Positions 26,881-36,041 are shown, counted from the stretch's first letter. The stretch is 64,000 nucleotides of DNA from Candidatus Kryptonium thompsonii (GCA_001442925.1 LDXX01000002.1:124001-188000); one strand, 5' to 3'. A program made the numbers and translations. The notes: generated from the letters alone by a model not told the origin.

Positions 26881-28215
26881 ATGGCTGAAGTTAAAGTTAA
26901 CGGCAAAAAATTAACGAAACGAAGTTTGTTTTGGACATGGGCACCGAGGTCTGAAAAGGAAGCTGGTGATTCAATCGTTCGCAATCTTTTGCTTCACTGG
27001 TTTCCAGCGAAAGTTACATTAAAAAGTTTATCTTGGGGATATTCGCTTTGGCTTGGAACTATAACAGCTACGTTGTTTTTGATACTGACTTTGACAGGTG
27101 TTGTTTTAATGTTTCTGTATGTTCCTTCTGTTGAAAGGGCATATCAAAGTGTTAAGGACATAGAGTATGTTGTCTCGTTTGGATGGTTTATAAGAGCGAT
27201 GCATAGAAATTCTGCGCATTTGATGGTTGCGTTTGTTTTTCTTCATATGGTCAGGGTATTCTTGACAGGGGCGTATAAAAATGGCATTGGTGTTGGTCAA
27301 AACAGACCGTTAAATTGGATTGTCGGTGTCATTCTTCTTCTTATAACTTTGTTTCTTTCATTCACAGGTTATCTTTTGCCTTGGGATCAGCTTGCTTTTT
27401 GGGCTATAACGGTTGGAACAAATATCGCTAAAAATGCTCCAATTGTGGGCGAGTGGATAAGGTTTGTTCTTTTGGGTGGGCATGAGATTGAGCAAAATGC
27501 TTTGATAAGATTTTATGTGCTTCATTGTTTCTTTTTGCCTGCTGCGGTTTTAATACTTTTCTCATATCATATGTGGAGGATAAGAAAGGACGGAGGACTT
27601 GCGTGTGTTGATAACCTTGTGCTAAGTCAGAAGAAAGAAAAAGTTAAGGATGGGATGAAAAGTAAGACATATTCTTTGCTTGGGTTGACGGCTGGGAGAA
27701 CAGTTCAAGTTGAGACAAGTTTGATTGACGAGGAGAAATATACTGTTAATTCAGTGCCGTTTTTAATTCGTAGAATTGGGCTTGTTATGCTTGGGACATT
27801 TGTTTTTGTTGTTTTGATAAGTTTGTTTATTCATGCGCCACTTGAAGAACCAGCGAATCCAAATGTGACGCCAAACCCTGCAAAGGCGCCTTGGTATTTC
27901 CTATGGTTGCAGGAGCTTGTGGCTATAACGACGATAAGGATAGGTGGTTTTGTTTTAAATGGTGCACTTGTAGGTGGAATTTTAATTCCAGGAATTTTGG
28001 TGATTTTGCTTGCTATATGGCCATATCTTGATAAAAGTTCAAATCTTAGCACTGGGGTTTGGTTCAGCAAAGAAAGAATGAGACAAAATATAGTTTTCCT
28101 TGTCTTATGTTTCTTGGTGATTGTTTTGATAATCATTGGGACTTATATGAGAGGACCAAATTGGGAGTTTTATTTCCCATGGGAGCCATGGCCTCAATTG
28201 CCGAAGAAATTTTAA
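26881..28215 (+). CDS. Full-length cytochrome b of the nos-linked bc complex
   Basis: 444 residues, about eight to nine membrane helices. Heme ligands are His108/His122 and His215/His230, again with 14 residues between the second pair. GYLLPWDQ (163-170) and, after a soluble linker of about 50 residues (VLSQKKEKVKDG onward), EEPANPNVTPNPAKAPWYF mark the quinol site. Here the b6-like and subunit IV-like halves are one polypeptide, whereas at 13714-15408 they are two genes. The two complexes in this window are therefore of different build and not a recent duplication. Confidence 0.94.
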   Translation: MAEVKVNGKKLTKRSLFWTWAPRSEKEAGDSIVRNLLLHWFPAKVTLKSLSWGYSLWLGTITATLFLILTLTGVVLMFLYVPSVERAYQSVKDIEYVVSFGWFIRAMHRNSAHLMVAFVFLHMVRVFLTGAYKNGIGVGQNRPLNWIVGVILLLITLFLSFTGYLLPWDQLAFWAITVGTNIAKNAPIVGEWIRFVLLGGHEIEQNALIRFYVLHCFFLPAAVLILFSYHMWRIRKDGGLACVDNLVLSQKKEKVKDGMKSKTYSLLGLTAGRTVQVETSLIDEEKYTVNSVPFLIRRIGLVMLGTFVFVVLISLFIHAPLEEPANPNVTPNPAKAPWYFLWLQELVAITTIRIGGFVLNGALVGGILIPGILVILLAIWPYLDKSSNLSTGVWFSKERMRQNIVFLVLCFLVIVLIIIGTYMRGPNWEFYFPWEPWPQLPKKF

Positions 28216-28234
28216 AAAAAATTAAAAAGTGAAG

Positions 28235-29437
28235 ATGGATAAAAGCAAACTCAAAAAGGATGTAACTATAGTTTATGCTGTGGCGTTAATGGGGCTAATT
28301 GTGACCATCATCATGTATATTGGGTATTTTACGCCTGAATGGAAGAAATATCAATCCGAATTTAAACGATATGTCAGTGAGAAGCTGGGGGAAGAGAAGG
28401 CGAAAGCGATTGAATTTGGAGTTAAGCAAATTTATGTTAAGGAGCTCAACAGAGTTGATAGATGTATAACTTGCCATATGGGGTATGAATGGAAGGGGCT
28501 TGAAAATGCGCCCAATCCGTTTAAAACTCATCCAAAGGAAATTCTTGATAAGCATCCGCTCCAAAAATATGGATGCACGATATGTCATGGCGGTCAAGGG
28601 TATGCGTTAAATAAAGAAGAAGCTCATGGTTTCATTGAACATTGGGAGGAACCGCTGCTTGGGAAAGAACTTGAGGATATTTACAGACCGCCGGATAGAA
28701 AGGTTTTATTGCAGATGAATTGCAATATATGCCATCGATATGATACATTGACACCTGGGGCTGATTATATAAACTATGCTAAAAAACTTGTAAAGGAAAA
28801 AGGTTGTCGTGCGTGTCATAAAATTAACGGTCGTGGTGGGGTAATAGGGCCTGATCTTACTTATGAGGGGGATAAAGCGCCGGAGCAATTTGATTATTCA
28901 AGAATTGGTGGTTACAAATCCGTCTTTGCATGGCATGTCGCACATTTTAAAAATCCCAAAATGGTTTCTCCAGAAAGTATAATGCCCGAGATGGGGTTTG
29001 GCTCGAGGGAAGCGATAGCTTTAACACTTTTAACGATGAGTTGGAAAAAGGTTAATCTACCTCCTGAGTATTATCCGCAATCTTATACTGCGCTCGCTGA
29101 TTTGCCGACGCCTGAAGAAATTGAGAAAGAAAGGCAGATGCGAGAGGGAGAAGGTGCTTTCTTTGTAAATAAAGGATGTTTTGTATGCCATTCAATTTCT
29201 GTATTTGGGATCGAATCCGCTGCTAAAATTGGGCCTGATCTTAGCAATGCTCTCGAAGATGTCCAGAGTAGATTCGGGAAGACACTTGAAAACTTCATTA
29301 AGGAACCCACAGGAACGATGTCTATTGTTTTGGGTAGTCAAATTATGTTGACTGATTCTGAAAAGGTGCAAGTGGTTGAACTCCTAACGAAAGCGTATGA
29401 GAAATACCGCAAACAACAATTAACCTCAAAACATTAA
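28235..29437 (+). CDS. Pentaheme c-type cytochrome of the nos-linked bc complex
   Basis: About 400 residues from ATG 28235; an in-frame GTG at 28229 is an alternative. One N-terminal membrane helix (about 10-30), then five CxxCH sites: CITCH, CTICH, CNICH, CRACH and CFVCH. The first two sit in the RVDRCxTCHxG and HPxLxKxGCTxCHxGQG contexts that also open the octaheme cytochrome at 15432, so the N-terminal diheme parts are related. There is no long coiled coil. With the Rieske and cytochrome b genes upstream and nosZ 22 bases downstream, direct transfer from bc complex to nitrous oxide reductase is likely; no separate small cytochrome c is encoded nearby. Confidence 0.9.
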   Translation: MDKSKLKKDVTIVYAVALMGLIVTIIMYIGYFTPEWKKYQSEFKRYVSEKLGEEKAKAIEFGVKQIYVKELNRVDRCITCHMGYEWKGLENAPNPFKTHPKEILDKHPLQKYGCTICHGGQGYALNKEEAHGFIEHWEEPLLGKELEDIYRPPDRKVLLQMNCNICHRYDTLTPGADYINYAKKLVKEKGCRACHKINGRGGVIGPDLTYEGDKAPEQFDYSRIGGYKSVFAWHVAHFKNPKMVSPESIMPEMGFGSREAIALTLLTMSWKKVNLPPEYYPQSYTALADLPTPEEIEKERQMREGEGAFFVNKGCFVCHSISVFGIESAAKIGPDLSNALEDVQSRFGKTLENFIKEPTGTMSIVLGSQIMLTDSEKVQVVELLTKAYEKYRKQQLTSKH

Positions 29438-29459
29438 AAATTAAAGGAGGCGTAGAGCC

Positions 29460-31349
29460 ATGAGAAGCCAAATTCAAATCGCATTAGGCATTTTAGTTAT
29501 TTTCATCGCTGTCGCACTTGTTTTCCACAGTTGTAAACCTGGTAAAGAAGCTGTAAAAGGTGAAGCAGCGGAAGCTGCGCTTGCAACTTATGTTCCGCCG
29601 GGTGACCTTGATGAATTTTATCTCTTCTATTCCGGTGGTCACTCAGGACAGATTTTCGTGGCGGGAATTCCATCGATGAGGCACATTTGTACAATCCCTG
29701 TATTCACTCCTTATCCATCTACAGGTTATGGTTTTGACAAAGAGACAAAGGAAATGCTTGGTGGTTACACTTGGGGAGATGCACATCATCCTGCATTAAG
29801 TGAGACAAATGGTGAATATGATGGTAGATGGCTTTTCATCAATGATAACGCAAATAATAGGATTGCGAGGATTGATCTTAGAGAGTTTAAGACAAAGCAA
29901 ATTCTTGGTCCAATTCCGAACCTTTCGGGGAACCATGGTTCTACCTTTGTAACCGAGAACACCGAATATGTCACGATAGCAACAAGGTTTTCAGTTCCGA
30001 TTCCCAAGGGGACTTATGTTCCGGTTGAAGAATATGCAAAAAGATATCATGGCATAGTTGCTCTCGTTGAAGTTGATCCCAAAACGGGTGAAATGAGAAT
30101 GGACGATAAGCATGGATTCCAAGTTCTGATGCCACCGTTTAACTTTGATCTTGGTGATGCTGGAAAGGGTCCAAGCCATGGCTGGGTTTTCTGGACATGC
30201 TATAACTCTGAAAGAGCAACTGGAATACTTGAGATCACAGCTTCACAAAATGATCGCGATTATATCGCTGCTGTTAACTGGAAGAAAGCCGAGGAATATT
30301 TGAAGGCTGGGAAGTATAAACTCATCTCTGGAGTTAGGGTGATTGATCCAAAAGAGGCACCTGGAGTTGTTTATCTTATGCCATGTGCGAAGTCACCGCA
30401 CGGTGTTGATGTTAGCCCGGATGGAAAGTGGATCGTTGGTAGTGGAAAATTGCAGAGCATAACGACGGTTTATAACTTTGAGAAAATGCTTAAGGCTATT
30501 GAAAATAAAGATTTTGTTGGAGAAGAAGATGGAATCCCAGTGTTAAGATATGAAAGCGTGCGCGAGGCTGAGGTTCCAGTTGGGCTTGGTCCACTTCATA
30601 CTCAATTTGATGATCAAGGTTATGCTTATACATCACTTTTCGTTGAGAGCGCAATCGCGAAGTGGAAGCTTGGGACATGGGAAGTTGTTGATAAAATCCC
30701 GATTGCTTACAATATTGGGCACCTTTGTGTTCCTGAAGGCGATACCAAGAAGCCCGCGGGCAAATATGTTATCGCTTTGAACAAACTTTCACATGGAAGA
30801 CATCTTCCAGTTGGACCGAGCCAGCCTGAAGCATCACAATTGATAGATATAACTGGCGAGAAGATGAGATTGCTTTATGACGCTTTCACAGAGCCTGAGC
30901 CACACTATGCTCAAGCGATAAGAGCCGACAAATTAAAAGATAAGGTTTTTGAGGTTTATCGGAAAGGGATTGAGAACACGAAACCAAATGCGATATGGGA
31001 TGAGAAAGATGCGAAGATAGTTAGAAAAGGGAACACAGTTGAGGTTTGGATGATTGCTGTCAGGTCAAGATTCCAGCCGTGGAAGATTGAAGTTAACCAG
31101 GGTGATAAAGTTATAATTCACCTGACAAACATTGAGCAAACGACGGATGAGATTCATGGTTTTGCAATTTGTGAATACGACATAAACGTTGTTGTTGACC
31201 CCGGTGAGACTAAGACAATTGAATTTGTCGCGAATAAACCTGGCGTGTTCCCATTCTATTGCACTAATTTCTGTTCAGCTTTACATCAGGAGATGCAAGG
31301 TTACTTGCTTGTCAAGCCAAGAGGTGGAGCAGGTGTAGCACAAAGATAA
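29460..31349 (+). CDS. nosZ: Nitrous oxide reductase, clade II-like
   Basis: 629 residues. It reduces N2O to N2 in the periplasm using CuA and CuZ centres. The CuA site is complete: His566 and Cys601, Cys605, His609 and Met612 (CTNFCSALHQEM). CuZ histidines lie in GDAHHPA (109-110), GNHGSTF, SPHGVDV, PLHTQF and IGHLC contexts of the N-terminal propeller. The N-terminus has no twin-arginine motif; a hydrophobic segment (about 5-21) ends in FHSCKPG, so export is Sec-type and Cys25 might be lipidated, as in clade II enzymes. A GGAGG site lies just before ATG 29460. A hairpin terminator-like structure follows the gene at 31359. Confidence 0.96.
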   Translation: MRSQIQIALGILVIFIAVALVFHSCKPGKEAVKGEAAEAALATYVPPGDLDEFYLFYSGGHSGQIFVAGIPSMRHICTIPVFTPYPSTGYGFDKETKEMLGGYTWGDAHHPALSETNGEYDGRWLFINDNANNRIARIDLREFKTKQILGPIPNLSGNHGSTFVTENTEYVTIATRFSVPIPKGTYVPVEEYAKRYHGIVALVEVDPKTGEMRMDDKHGFQVLMPPFNFDLGDAGKGPSHGWVFWTCYNSERATGILEITASQNDRDYIAAVNWKKAEEYLKAGKYKLISGVRVIDPKEAPGVVYLMPCAKSPHGVDVSPDGKWIVGSGKLQSITTVYNFEKMLKAIENKDFVGEEDGIPVLRYESVREAEVPVGLGPLHTQFDDQGYAYTSLFVESAIAKWKLGTWEVVDKIPIAYNIGHLCVPEGDTKKPAGKYVIALNKLSHGRHLPVGPSQPEASQLIDITGEKMRLLYDAFTEPEPHYAQAIRADKLKDKVFEVYRKGIENTKPNAIWDEKDAKIVRKGNTVEVWMIAVRSRFQPWKIEVNQGDKVIIHLTNIEQTTDEIHGFAICEYDINVVVDPGETKTIEFVANKPGVFPFYCTNFCSALHQEMQGYLLVKPRGGAGVAQR

Positions 31350-31358
31350 ACTTATATT

Positions 31359-31391
31359 GAGGTGGCCCTAATTAGGGTCACCTCTTCCTTT
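31359..31391 (+). terminator. Hairpin with T-rich tail between nosZ and the nos accessory genes
   Basis: An 11-bp stem with one G-T pair (GAGGTGGCCCT and AGGGTCACCTC) around AATT is followed by TTCCTTT. It lies 10 bases after the nosZ stop and 23 bases before the next gene of the same cluster. It may be a partial terminator or an RNA-stabilising end that raises nosZ output over the accessory genes. Confidence 0.75.
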
Positions 31392-31413
31392 AAAAAAAAT
31401 TAAGGAAACTACA

Positions 31414-32046
31414 ATGGAGCGCATACTTCAAAAGTGGGAAAAATTCCAGGATACACCTTTAAACTTGAAATCAAGAATAGCACTTTTAATTTCTGTCCTA
31501 TTTCTTCTTGCGGTTTTTTTCTTCCCCTTGTGGAGAATGCAATTTTTTGCGACTTTTTATCCTGATGGTTTAAAACTTTACATTTACTCCTACAAACTTG
31601 AAGGCGGGAAAACAGCTGGCAGAGATGATCTTCGGGAAATTAACACACTTAATCATTACATTGGAATGAAACCTTTATCTCAAAGCGATTTCCCAGAGTT
31701 TACATATCTTCCTTTTGTTTTCGGTGCACTTGGACTTCTTGTGTTAAGGGCTATTATTCTTGGTAAGGTTTCAACGCTTATTGATCTGATAGTAATGTAT
31801 TCTTATATTGGAATTTTTTCGATCCTTGACTTTTATAACAAGCTTTATACCTATGGACACAATCTCGCGCCAGATGCTCCGATTAAAGTTCAGCCGTTTA
31901 CGCCACCGCTTTTTGGAAAAAAGATGATAGCACAATTTACCGTTTATAGTTATCCAAGTCTCGGTTCATTAGGACTTTTTCTTTCGCTTATAGTTCTTGT
32001 TATTGCTTTGTTTTTAACATTAAGAGAAGTTAAACCATCAGAATGA
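31414..32046 (+). CDS. Nos-cluster polytopic membrane protein of unknown function
   Basis: 210 residues with about four membrane helices (around 25-45, 100-115, 120-140 and 185-203) and a periplasmic-looking loop after the first helix (FFATFYPDGLKLYIYSYKLEGG). Conserved-looking HNLAPDAPIKVQPFTPPLFG precedes the last helix. I recognise no enzyme motif. Membrane proteins at this place, between nosZ and nosD, are usual in clade II nos clusters (NosB of epsilonproteobacteria occupies the same position), but homology to NosB cannot be judged by eye. Its stop overlaps the nosD start by 4 bases. Confidence 0.7.
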   Translation: MERILQKWEKFQDTPLNLKSRIALLISVLFLLAVFFFPLWRMQFFATFYPDGLKLYIYSYKLEGGKTAGRDDLREINTLNHYIGMKPLSQSDFPEFTYLPFVFGALGLLVLRAIILGKVSTLIDLIVMYSYIGIFSILDFYNKLYTYGHNLAPDAPIKVQPFTPPLFGKKMIAQFTVYSYPSLGSLGLFLSLIVLVIALFLTLREVKPSE

Positions 32047-33446
32047 GAAAATTTTGGGGACATATTTTTTTAATTTTGTTAATTGTGAACTCATTAAACG
32101 CCGATGTTTTGAAAGTTGGGAAGAATTACGAATTTAAGAGTATAAAAGAGGCGCTTCAATTTGCGAAACCACATGATACGATTTATGTTTACGGTGGAGA
32201 ATATTACGGAAATATCTTTCTTGAAAAACCTGTCGTTTTGATTGGGGTTGGAAGACCTTGGGTAAAGGGTGAAAACTGGGGTAGCACAGTTACGGTGCTT
32301 GCAGATTCATGTGTTGTAAATGGATTTAAAATTACTGGCGGTGGGAATCTACTTCAAAAGGAAGACTCTGGGATTTTGTTGAAATCATCATTTAATGTGA
32401 TTGAGAATAATCTTCTTGAGGATGTTTTATTTGGCATTTACTTTTTTGCTGCAAATAATAATGTCGTCAGGCATAACACAGTTATCGGTCGACCCTATCT
32501 TGGAATTGGGGAAAGAGGTAGTGGGTTACACATTTGGAATTCAAGAAATAATTTGGTCGAGGAGAATTTTATTACGAAGGTGAGAGATGGGATGTATATT
32601 CAAGAGTCTGCAAATAACTTGATCAGGAAAAATTACGCAACGGATTTAAGATACGGGATACATTATATGTTTTCTGATTCAAATTCATTTGAGGAGAATG
32701 TTTTTATTGATAATGTTGTTGGTGGGGCTGTAATGTATTCAAGGCACATTTACTTCAGGCGAAATATATTTGCGAGAAACAGAGGATTTAGTTCGTATGG
32801 ACTTTTGCTTCAATCATGCGACTATTGCGTTGCGGAAGAAAATTATATACTTGATAATTCAATCGGGCTTCATTTTGAAGGCACGAATTATAATATAGTC
32901 AGGCGCAATTTAGTTCAAAATAATGATCTTGCCATTGCTCTTTTTGCAAGTGCGAACTATGATAAAATTTACGAGAATAACTTTATCGGAAATCTCGCTT
33001 TGATAAGAACTATTGGTAATCCAAAAACGGTATCATTTAGTTATCAAGGCAGAGGGAATTATTGGGATGGTTTTCTTGGTTATGATCTTGACGATGACGG
33101 CGTTAGCGATGTTAAATTTAAATTAACAAATGTATTTGAGGATATTCAAGGTAAATATCCAGTAATTCAACTTTACCTTTCAAGCCCATCTGCGAGGGCG
33201 ATTGAGATCGCTGAAAGAACGATGCCAATTGTTAAATCATTTAAAATTTATGATGAACATCCGTTGATGCGAAAGGTTGAGATTCCAAACTTGTCATATC
33301 TTGTTAAAAGGGGTGAAGCTGAAAAAATCGAAAGTAAAAGAATCGCCTTTATGGGGACAGGTTTTGTTTTCTTGTGTGCCTCTGTCCCTTTTTTGATCGT
33401 TTTCTTCAAATCAAAGAAATTAAGAAAGTTATATGCTATCGGTTAA
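32043..33446 (+). CDS. nosD: NosD, periplasmic beta-helix copper-maturation protein
   Basis: 467 residues: a signal peptide (about 1-21), then DVLKVGKNYEFKSIKEALQFA, the usual opening of NosD, and a right-handed parallel beta-helix with repeating N-x-I/V-x-x-N turns (SFNVIENNLLEDVLFGIYF, NNVVRHNTVIGR, NLVEENFITKVRDG, NLIRKNYATDL). GRGNYWDGFLGYDLDDDGVSD fits the C-terminal part of the family. One membrane helix near the C-terminus (about 440-458) suggests anchoring. With NosF and NosY it forms the transporter module needed to mature the CuZ centre. Confidence 0.93.
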   Translation: MRKFWGHIFLILLIVNSLNADVLKVGKNYEFKSIKEALQFAKPHDTIYVYGGEYYGNIFLEKPVVLIGVGRPWVKGENWGSTVTVLADSCVVNGFKITGGGNLLQKEDSGILLKSSFNVIENNLLEDVLFGIYFFAANNNVVRHNTVIGRPYLGIGERGSGLHIWNSRNNLVEENFITKVRDGMYIQESANNLIRKNYATDLRYGIHYMFSDSNSFEENVFIDNVVGGAVMYSRHIYFRRNIFARNRGFSSYGLLLQSCDYCVAEENYILDNSIGLHFEGTNYNIVRRNLVQNNDLAIALFASANYDKIYENNFIGNLALIRTIGNPKTVSFSYQGRGNYWDGFLGYDLDDDGVSDVKFKLTNVFEDIQGKYPVIQLYLSSPSARAIEIAERTMPIVKSFKIYDEHPLMRKVEIPNLSYLVKRGEAEKIESKRIAFMGTGFVFLCASVPFLIVFFKSKKLRKLYAIG

Positions 33447-34344
33447 AGGTTTGAGAAAATCGTTTAAAAATGTGGTAGCTGTCAACGGTGTGAGTTTTGA
33501 TGTTGGGGAAAATGAGACAGTTGTTTTGCTTGGACCAAATGGTAGCGGGAAAACCACAACGCTTAAATCGATCGTTGGACTCGTCATCCCAGATGAAGGT
33601 GAGATTTATGTGAATGGGATAAATGTTCGGGTTAACCCTAAGGAGGCAAGAGGTTATTTAAGTTTTTTACCCCAGAGGATTTCTTTATATGAGAATTTAA
33701 AAGTTGTGGAAATACTTGAGTTTTTTAGAAAGTTAAGAAATTTACCTATTCAAAGGGTGGAATATGTGATTGAGATGCTCAACTTGAGGGATATACTTGG
33801 GAAATACGCAAGGGAGTTATCTGGGGGCAATATTCAACGGCTTGGGATTGCAATTGCTCTTATGCCTGATGTTCCAATTTTAATTCTTGATGAGCCTACG
33901 CTGAGTTTAGATCCCGAAGGAGTTATGAGGTTTAAATCTTTGCTTTCTTCGCTAAAAAAGGAAGGGAAGACAATTCTTTTTACAACTCACCTTTTAAATG
34001 AGGTTGACGAACTTGCGGATAAAGTTGGGATTCTTGTCAGTGGGAAATTGATAACATTTGAAAGCGCATCTGAACTTAAGAGAAAGTTAAAGTTTGAATC
34101 CAAAATTTATTTGATTGTTAAAAATATGAAAGATGAATTTGTCGATCTTGCGTATAATTTTGGGGCAATGGAGGTCAAGAGAAATGGAACGAGCATGATC
34201 GTGAGGGCTGATTCAAGCAAGATCCTTGACATAATTTTCAATCTCAAGGAAAATGGGGCACAAATTGAGAATTTTCAAACATCAAGTCAGTCGTTTGAAT
34301 CAATTTATCAGAAATTGGTAGAAGAACATGAAAGCAGGAATTAA
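33433..34344 (+). CDS. nosF: NosF, ABC transporter ATP-binding protein
   Basis: 303 residues. Walker A GPNGSGKTT (about 33-41), ABC signature ELSGGNIQRLG and Walker B ILILDEPT are intact, followed by TTHLLNEVDELADK (H-loop). The C-terminal ~90 residues are the extra domain of NosF/drug-type ATPases. It energises the NosDFY complex for CuZ assembly. It overlaps nosD by 14 bases and nosL by 17 bases, consistent with tight coupling. Confidence 0.94.
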   Translation: MLSVKGLRKSFKNVVAVNGVSFDVGENETVVLLGPNGSGKTTTLKSIVGLVIPDEGEIYVNGINVRVNPKEARGYLSFLPQRISLYENLKVVEILEFFRKLRNLPIQRVEYVIEMLNLRDILGKYARELSGGNIQRLGIAIALMPDVPILILDEPTLSLDPEGVMRFKSLLSSLKKEGKTILFTTHLLNEVDELADKVGILVSGKLITFESASELKRKLKFESKIYLIVKNMKDEFVDLAYNFGAMEVKRNGTSMIVRADSSKILDIIFNLKENGAQIENFQTSSQSFESIYQKLVEEHESRN

Positions 34345-34768
34345 AACAATTTTAATTTCACTTTTAACTTTTTTAATCTATTCATGTTCGCGAGAAATGA
34401 AACCTGAGGAAATCGAGCCACACGACATTTGTTACCTTTGTAAGATGGCAATTTCTCAACTTAACTTCGCCACTGAAATTGTGACCCCGAATGGTGAGGT
34501 TTATAAGTTTGATGATATTGGCTGTATGATTGAATTTAAAAAGATGCAAGGTTTGCCAGAGGGTTCGGTGATGTTCGTTCGTGATTTTTATACAAAGGAA
34601 TGGGTAAGAATTGAAAATGCTTATTTTGCTATGTCCGAAAAAATTCAAACCCCGATGAATTATTTTGTTGCAACATTTAAAACGAGGGAGTCGTTGGAGA
34701 AATTTTTAAATGAATACGGTGGTGAGGAATTTCCTTATGAACAGCTTGAAATCAAAATTTTGAAGTAA
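34328..34768 (+). CDS. nosL: NosL, outer-membrane or periplasmic copper chaperone lipoprotein
   Basis: 146 residues. A short hydrophobic leader ends at Cys20 (FLIYSCS), a lipoprotein-type site. HDICYLCKMAIS gives Cys35, Cys38 and Met40, the C-x2-C-x-M copper(I) site of NosL. KFDDIGCMIEF and the YFVATFKTRESLEKFLNEYGG segment are standard. It hands copper to NosZ through NosD. The gene sits between nosF and nosY. Confidence 0.92.
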   Translation: MKAGIKTILISLLTFLIYSCSREMKPEEIEPHDICYLCKMAISQLNFATEIVTPNGEVYKFDDIGCMIEFKKMQGLPEGSVMFVRDFYTKEWVRIENAYFAMSEKIQTPMNYFVATFKTRESLEKFLNEYGGEEFPYEQLEIKILK

Positions 34769-34769
34769 G

Positions 34770-35606
34770 ATGAAAGGAAACGCTATTTACACGATTGCTG
34801 AAACAGAAGTTATCGTGGGTGTGAGGAACAAGTGGACGCACATTTTTACATTGATATTTACAATTCTTGTTCTCGGCATTTCTTATTTTGGTTTAAGCGC
34901 GAGTGGTTATACTGGAAGTATGCAAGATTTTTCGAGGACCACATTAAGTTTGCTTAACCTTGTTTTGTATATTATCCCACTTGTTTCGCTCGTGATTGGT
35001 GTTATTAGCTTCTCCAGCGATGGTAGATTTAACGAACTGATATTTGCTCAACCTTTAAATCGTTGGGAAATTTACATTGGCAAGTTGCTTGGTCTTATGA
35101 TCATCATTTTTTCATCTATGGCTTTGGGTTTTGGTATAAGTGGGTTCATCATTTTGTTTAGGGTTGGTTCGGAAGGCGTATTTAGATATTTTGTTTTTGT
35201 TCTGCTTTCAAATTTGCTCGCTTTCATCTTTCTTGGGATTTCGGCTTTTATATCTGCCTTAGCAAAGCAAAGGGGTCGGGCTTTTGGGATTTCAATTCTT
35301 GTTTGGTTCACTTTTCTAATCTTTTATGATTTGGTGATAATCGGTGCGACAACTTTGTTAAGGGGGAAGTTGGCAGCTAAATTCGCGATGATTTCACTTC
35401 TTGGGAATCCAGTTGATATCGTTCGTGTGTTAAGTTTGATAACTTTGAATTCCCCTGAAATTTTTGGACCTGCTGGGGCTGCGTTTTTGAAGTTTTTAGG
35501 TGGAAGTCTTCAAGCGTATGTGGTTTTAATTCTTGTTTTACTTCTGTGGTTCATTTTCTCTGTTTTTTTAGCAGTTAAAATTTTTTCAAAACAAGACATA
35601 ACTTAA
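34770..35606 (+). CDS. nosY: NosY, ABC transporter permease
   Basis: 278 residues with six membrane helices. The N-terminal IAETEVIVGVRNKWTHIF amphipathic stretch, SSDGRFNELIFAQPLNRWEIYIGK coupling-helix region and AKQRGRAFGISILVWF segment are typical of NosY/ABC-2 permeases. It pairs with NosF under NosD. It starts one base after the nosL stop. Confidence 0.93.
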   Translation: MKGNAIYTIAETEVIVGVRNKWTHIFTLIFTILVLGISYFGLSASGYTGSMQDFSRTTLSLLNLVLYIIPLVSLVIGVISFSSDGRFNELIFAQPLNRWEIYIGKLLGLMIIIFSSMALGFGISGFIILFRVGSEGVFRYFVFVLLSNLLAFIFLGISAFISALAKQRGRAFGISILVWFTFLIFYDLVIIGATTLLRGKLAAKFAMISLLGNPVDIVRVLSLITLNSPEIFGPAGAAFLKFLGGSLQAYVVLILVLLLWFIFSVFLAVKIFSKQDIT

Positions 35607-35627
35607 AACAAATTTGTGGAGGAGAAA

Positions 35628-36014
35628 ATGAAGAAGGTAATTTTTATCTTAACAAGTTTGGTTTTCACACTTAGCATCGCACTTGCACAGGGGCAAAAGG
35701 ATTGGAAGACAACGTGTGAAAAGCAGTATAATGATAACCTTGCGGTTAAACAAGTTGTTTTGAACTTACTTGATCAAGTGAAGAAATCAGAACAAACTGA
35801 TGTCGTTAAGAAAGATGTGGCTGATGCACAATATTGGATAAATCTCGGCGATGAGATAATGAATAAGCAAAAAGCAAGAATGGACAAAGGTGAATATAAC
35901 GAAGATGTCTTTACACAGCTTGGTTATGCGTGGAGATATTATGTCGAGGCGGGGACGAAATTAACAGTCGCTTTGAATAGTTTGAGTGTTAAGGTTAAAA
36001 AGAAAGGAAGTTAA
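35628..36014 (+). CDS. Small periplasmic helical protein at the end of the nos operon
   Basis: 128 residues from ATG 35628, which stands 3 bases after a strong GGAGGAGA site (35618-35625). The in-frame GTG at 35616 overlaps that site and is rejected. A signal peptide (about 1-20, ending ALAQ) is followed by a charged, all-helical sequence with one cysteine (Cys30 or so, KTTCEKQ) and no recognised motif. The tail is basic (KVKKKGS). It follows nosY by about 20 bases and is followed by a terminator, so it belongs to the nos transcript. Function unknown; a chaperone or redox-partner scaffold is possible. Confidence 0.75.
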   Translation: MKKVIFILTSLVFTLSIALAQGQKDWKTTCEKQYNDNLAVKQVVLNLLDQVKKSEQTDVVKKDVADAQYWINLGDEIMNKQKARMDKGEYNEDVFTQLGYAWRYYVEAGTKLTVALNSLSVKVKKKGS

Positions 36015-36041
36015 GATTTTAAAACTTTCTTTATGTCTTTT

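Noticed and set aside
29460-29535. Twin-arginine signal on NosZ
   Set aside because: No RR motif is present; the leader is a plain hydrophobic segment, as in Sec-exported clade II enzymes.
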